Translations under genes and position numbers: made by a program
In this document: one piece after another, positions 14,263-17,362 of the stretch
Layout: each line of letters begins with the position of its first letter
Position numbering within the stretch: position 1 is the first letter of the stretch
The notes under the pieces: model-generated
Databases searched by the model: none
Told to the model about the DNA's origin: nothing
The model's input: only the letters and a program-made list of their open reading frames with translations
NCBI GenBank assembly: GCA_011620245.1
Contig: WOZN01000238.1
Coordinates: 1-17,362 of the forward strand
Direction: 5' to 3'
Source of the DNA: Acidovorax sp.
GTDB lineage: Bacteria; Pseudomonadota; Gammaproteobacteria; Burkholderiales; Burkholderiaceae_C
Length of the DNA: 17,362 nucleotides

Positions 14263-15366
14263 ATGTACGAAGCGTTTTATGGGTTGAGCAGCAAACCCTT
14301 TCAACTCAATCCCGATCCTGGCTTCTATTTCAGCAGCTCGCAGCACCAGCGCGCACGCGCGTACCTCGAATACGGTGTGATGTGTTGCGAAGGCTTCATC
14401 GTGATCACGGGCGAGGTGGGGGCGGGCAAGACCACGATTGTCCGCGGCCTGATCGACAGTCTGGACCCGGAGGCGGTGGTGGCAGCCCATCTGGTGAGTA
14501 CCCAGCTGGGTGCCGAAGATACGCTGCGCCTGGTGGGTGCTGCTTTTGGCGTGCGTGTGCATGGTGTCTCCAAAGGCGATCTGTTGCTGGCACTCGAAGC
14601 TTTCTTTATTACCCAGACGCTGCACGGAAAGCGTTGCCTGCTTATCGTGGATGAAGCGCAGAACCTTCAGCCACAGGCGGTGGAAGAGTTGCGCATGCTG
14701 TCCAATTTCCAGAACGGCCAGCATGCGCTGCTGCAGACTTTTCTGGTGGGCCAACCCGAGTTCCGTGAAATCCTGCAAAGCCCCGGCATGTTGCAACTGC
14801 GCCAGCGTGTCACTGCCACCTGCCATCTGGGGCCTCTGGAGGCGGATGAAACCCGTGAGTACATCCTGCATCGCTTGAAATGTGCTGGCGCCAGCGAAAA
14901 GCCCACCTTCGATCCAGAAATATTTGACTGCATCTACCGCTACACGGGCGGAATTCCCCGGCGCGTCAACACCTTGTTCGACCGTATCCTGTTGCAGGGG
15001 TTTTTGACGGACCGGACACATATTGACCTGGAACTGGTCAACGAGATCATCCACGAAGTTCAATCTGAAATGCATGTGTCGTCCAAGGCAACCTCTGTTT
15101 GGGAGATGCCGCTGCATGCGGCAGCGCGAGGCACACATGACGAGGCGGGCGACCTGGAGTTGGGGGCGTTGGAGATTGATGGCGCCCTGGCTGACAGCAT
15201 GTCCCAGCAACTGGCGCACGTGACGGCCGAGCAACTGAGTGCACGTTTGCTGCGCATTGAACGCAGCGTGTTACGCCAGGAGCGCGTGACCCTGGAAATC
15301 CTGATGAACCTGCAAAAGCTGGTGGCCGCCAGCCGGCGCCCGCGTTCTGACAGCGCCGCCGGCTAG
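14263..15366 (+). CDS. XrtA-associated ExeA/GspA-like AAA ATPase
   Basis: A 367-residue P-loop ATPase like the PEP-CTERM-locus ATPase family (TIGR03015 type), related to ExeA/GspA of type II secretion. It has the typical opening MYEAFYGLSSKPFQLNPDPG, Walker A GEVGAGKTT (50-58, Lys56), Walker B CLLIVDEAQNL (125-135, Asp130/Glu131), and a sensor-2-like GGIPRRVN near 229-236. The core ends near 270. The last ~95 residues are an acidic linker and a predicted helical tail (about 310-355) with no recognisable domain; no membrane helix or peptidoglycan-binding domain is present, unlike full ExeA. Its job in polysaccharide export is unknown; ATP-driven assembly or regulation is possible. The gene starts 3 nt after the beta-barrel gene stop. 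Confidence 0.9.
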   Translation: MYEAFYGLSSKPFQLNPDPGFYFSSSQHQRARAYLEYGVMCCEGFIVITGEVGAGKTTIVRGLIDSLDPEAVVAAHLVSTQLGAEDTLRLVGAAFGVRVHGVSKGDLLLALEAFFITQTLHGKRCLLIVDEAQNLQPQAVEELRMLSNFQNGQHALLQTFLVGQPEFREILQSPGMLQLRQRVTATCHLGPLEADETREYILHRLKCAGASEKPTFDPEIFDCIYRYTGGIPRRVNTLFDRILLQGFLTDRTHIDLELVNEIIHEVQSEMHVSSKATSVWEMPLHAAARGTHDEAGDLELGALEIDGALADSMSQQLAHVTAEQLSARLLRIERSVLRQERVTLEILMNLQKLVAASRRPRSDSAAG

Positions 15367-15384
15367 AACCGGGAGCCCATTACC

Positions 15385-16251
15385 ATGCGCAGCACGCCCT
15401 CCATCACCAACGCGCTGACCATCGACGTCGAGGACTACTTTCAGGTATCGGCTTTCGCTCCCTACATTGAACGCAGCGATTGGGACTTGCGCGAATGCCG
15501 GGTGGAGCGCAACGTCGAGCGCATCCTGGCCTTGCTGCAAGAGAACAACACCCAAGCCACCTTTTTTACATTGGGTTGGATTGCCGAGCGGTATCCGGCG
15601 CTCGTGCGCCGCATCGTGGACGGTGGCCATGAGCTTGCCAGCCATGGCTACGGCCATGAGCGGGTGAGTGACTTGTCGGAGGCGGCGTTCTTTGATGACA
15701 TCCACCGCGCCAAAGCCCTGCTGGAAGACATCGCCGGTGCGCGGGTGCAGGGCTACCGTGCCCCCAGCTTTTCGATCGGCGCAGGCAATTTGTGGGCGCT
15801 GGACACGCTGCAGCGTGCCGGCTACCGCTACAGCTCCAGCATTTACCCCATCCGGCACGACCACTATGGCATGCCGGATGCACCACGGTTTGCCCACCAG
15901 GTACGCGACGGATTGATCGAGGTCCCACCGACCACCCTGCGCATGTTCAACCGCAACTTGCCGTCCAGCGGCGGGGGCTATTTCCGGCTTCTTCCCTATG
16001 CGCTGTCGCGCTGGATGCTGCGCCAGGTCAATTGCCAAGACAACTCGCCAGCCGTTTTTTACTTTCATCCCTGGGAAATGGATGCCGGACAGCCGCGCGT
16101 GCAAGGCATCGGTTTCAAGACCCGCTTCAGGCATTACGTGAACATCGGTCGCATGGAACAGCGGCTGGGGCACCTGCTGCGGGACTTTCACTGGGGCCGC
16201 ATGGACCATATTTTTCTTTCCCCGCATACGCAAGAGGTGGCCTGTGTCTGA
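15385..16251 (+). CDS. XrtA-type polysaccharide deacetylase (NodB fold, DUF3473)
   Basis: A 288-residue carbohydrate-esterase-4/NodB-type deacetylase of the PEP-CTERM locus subfamily (TIGR03006 type). Motif 1 is TIDVEDYF (12-19, Asp14/Asp17). The metal-binding motif is SHGYGH (86-91, His87 and His91). Further marks are GYRAPSFSI near 123-131 and FYFHPWE near 225-231 in the DUF3473 end. No signal peptide is present, so it should act in the cytoplasm, probably removing acetyl groups from N-acetylated sugars on lipid-linked intermediates. GGGAG lies about 10 nt before the ATG and the gap to the ATPase gene is 18 nt. It overlaps the FemAB-like gene by 8 nt. Confidence 0.93.
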   Translation: MRSTPSITNALTIDVEDYFQVSAFAPYIERSDWDLRECRVERNVERILALLQENNTQATFFTLGWIAERYPALVRRIVDGGHELASHGYGHERVSDLSEAAFFDDIHRAKALLEDIAGARVQGYRAPSFSIGAGNLWALDTLQRAGYRYSSSIYPIRHDHYGMPDAPRFAHQVRDGLIEVPPTTLRMFNRNLPSSGGGYFRLLPYALSRWMLRQVNCQDNSPAVFYFHPWEMDAGQPRVQGIGFKTRFRHYVNIGRMEQRLGHLLRDFHWGRMDHIFLSPHTQEVACV

Positions 16252-17299
16252 AGTTGCCTCCACGCTCACCATTCGCCGGCTGGATGCGCACAGCGCAGCC
16301 GACGGAGCACGCTGGGACGCTTTTGTGCTGGCCTGTCCGCAAGCCACGTTTTTCCACCGGGCAGGCTGGCAGGCGCTGATACGCGAGGTGTTCCGCCACG
16401 ACACCTATTTTCTCTATGCCGAGGCCAGTGGAAGCATCCGGGGAGTCTTGCCGCTCGGGCATGTCAAAAGCCGCCTGTTCGGCAATGCCCTCACCAGCCT
16501 GCCTTTTTCCGTGTACGGAGGCGTTGCCGCGCTGGACGAGCAAGCTGCCGTGGCGCTGGAGCAGGAGGCCGAGCAACTGGCGCAGCGCCTCCATGTGGAC
16601 CATCTGGAGTTGCGCAATGTGCAGCGCCGCCACACCGACTGGCCGTTGCAAGACCTCTATGTCACTTTCCGCAAACCGATTGCGCCGAAAGAAGAGGACA
16701 ACATGCTCGCCATCCCGCGCAAGCAGCGCGCCATGGTGCGCAAAGGCATCAAGAACGGGCTCACCTCCCATATCGACACCACGGTTGACCGCTTCTTTGC
16801 GCTGTACGCCGACAACGTGCACCGCCATGGCACGCCGGCCCTGCCCAAGGCCTATTTCAAAGGGCTGTGCCGAGTCTTCGGGCCGGACTGCGAAGTGCTC
16901 ACCATTTGTGCGCCCGATGGGCGCGCCATCAGCAGCGTGCTGAGTTTCTATTTCCGTGATGAGGTGCTGCCCTACTATGCCGGCGACGACGAGGCGGCAC
17001 GCGATCTGGCCGCCAACGACTTCAAGTACTGGGAGCTGATGCGCCTGGCCTGCGCACGGGGCCTGAAGGTGTTCGACTATGGACGCAGCAAGCAAGGCAC
17101 AGGCTCATATGCGTTCAAGAAGAACTGGGGCTTTGAGCCAACGCCGCTGCACTATGAATACCGGCTGTACAAGAGCGACAGCGTGCCGCAGAACAACCCC
17201 GCGAATGCCAAGTACCGCCTGCTGATCGCCACATGGAAGCGCATGCCCATCGGACTGGCCAATTGGCTGGGGCCCAAAATTGTGCGCAACCTTGGCTGA
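16244..17299 (+). CDS. XrtA-associated FemAB-like acyl/aminoacyl transferase
   Basis: A 351-residue double-GNAT protein matching the PEP-CTERM-associated FemAB family (TIGR03019 type). The N-terminal half carries PFSVYGGVAA near 87-96 and LELRN near 121-125. The C-terminal half has LPYYAGDDEAARDLAANDF near 242-260 and the strongly conserved FDYGRSKQGTGSYAFKKNWG near 277-296. FemAB proteins use aminoacyl-tRNA to add amino acids to amines in peptidoglycan precursors; the acceptor of this branch is not known. Start is GTG 16244-16246, preceded by AAGAGGTGG and overlapping the deacetylase stop by 8 nt; no ATG is near. The protein has no signal peptide. Confidence 0.9.
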   Translation: MSEVASTLTIRRLDAHSAADGARWDAFVLACPQATFFHRAGWQALIREVFRHDTYFLYAEASGSIRGVLPLGHVKSRLFGNALTSLPFSVYGGVAALDEQAAVALEQEAEQLAQRLHVDHLELRNVQRRHTDWPLQDLYVTFRKPIAPKEEDNMLAIPRKQRAMVRKGIKNGLTSHIDTTVDRFFALYADNVHRHGTPALPKAYFKGLCRVFGPDCEVLTICAPDGRAISSVLSFYFRDEVLPYYAGDDEAARDLAANDFKYWELMRLACARGLKVFDYGRSKQGTGSYAFKKNWGFEPTPLHYEYRLYKSDSVPQNNPANAKYRLLIATWKRMPIGLANWLGPKIVRNLG

Positions 17300-17312
17300 G
17301 TGCCACCAACGC

Positions 17313-17362
17313 ATGACCGCCATGGGCAACATTCTCTATCTGGTGCACAGACTGCCGTACCC
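17313..17362 (+). CDS. XrtA-type glycosyltransferase, N-terminal fragment (cut by window edge)
   Basis: The last 50 bases read MTAMGNILYLVHRLPYP. The stretch NILYLVHRLPYP is typical of the start of the PEP-CTERM/XrtA glycosyltransferase family 'stp1' (TIGR03087 type), which usually continues with a GDK-R nucleotide-binding stretch. Starts at ATG 17313 or ATG 17322 are both possible; homologues usually begin two to four residues before ILYLVHR, favouring 17322. It lies 13-22 nt after the FemAB-like gene and fits the conserved gene order. Only the N-terminus is visible. Confidence 0.75.
   Translation, partial: MTAMGNILYLVHRLPY

Noticed and set aside
13948..15234. A 428-codon minus-strand open frame opposite the ATPase and the end of the barrel gene.
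   Set aside because: The plus-strand ATPase has intact Walker motifs and operon context; the antisense frame has no family features.
1..17362. CRISPR arrays, tRNA/rRNA genes, insertion sequences or phage genes.
   Set aside because: No regularly spaced repeats, cloverleaf-like sequence, transposase or phage protein was seen on either strand.

Overview
The window looks like the chromosome of a betaproteobacterium, most likely a member of the Comamonadaceae. The gene set, high GC content and overall protein character fit, and the gap at 77-238 holds a GC-rich hairpin repeat of a kind I recall from Acidovorax-like genomes. The genus cannot be fixed from the sequence alone.

Left part (1-5160, all minus strand): a housekeeping block. 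In transcription order it has apaG, a Gcr-type multi-span membrane protein (called 'site-specific recombinase' in databases), a CPA2-like cation:proton antiporter membrane protein, a YbdK-type carboxylate-amine ligase, and the first codons of thiL at the window edge. apaG and the Gcr gene overlap by 4 nt, and the antiporter and ligase genes overlap by 23 nt. A structured gap of about 170 bp separates the two pairs. At 5161-5189 a gap of only 29 bp separates apaG from the divergent rpe gene (plus strand), whose candidate promoter suggests a leaderless or nearly leaderless mRNA.

Centre (5190-6732): rpe, then a convergent low-molecular-weight protein-tyrosine phosphatase whose last codons lie in a 20-bp tandem duplication, then a 326-bp gap with short palindromes and a candidate promoter.

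Right part (6733-17362, all plus strand): an exopolysaccharide locus of the XrtA/PEP-CTERM (exosortase A) type. It opens with two sugar-nucleotide genes: a bifunctional mannose-1-phosphate guanylyltransferase/mannose-6-phosphate isomerase and a UDP-glucuronate 4-epimerase-like enzyme. After a 223-bp regulatory gap comes the characteristic run: short OPX/Wza-like export lipoprotein, chain-length protein, BY-kinase with a YGYGYGYGY tail, putative outer-membrane beta-barrel, ExeA-like ATPase, NodB-type deacetylase, FemAB-like transferase, and the start of an XrtA-type glycosyltransferase. Spacing from the chain-length gene onward is very tight (3-18 nt gaps or overlaps), which suggests one operon. 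XrtA itself, PEP-CTERM substrates, the initiating sugar transferase and Wzx/Wzy are not in the window.

Working model: GDP-mannose and UDP-galacturonate feed a lipid-linked repeat unit. Deacetylase and FemAB-like protein, whose genes overlap, may modify it in sequence. The chain-length protein and BY-kinase, opposed by the nearby phosphatase, would control polymerisation. The OPX lipoprotein plus beta-barrel would form the exit route. The system is a known type; the less described parts are the deacetylase/FemAB coupling, the OPX/beta-barrel pairing, and the roles of the ATPase and the Gcr protein.
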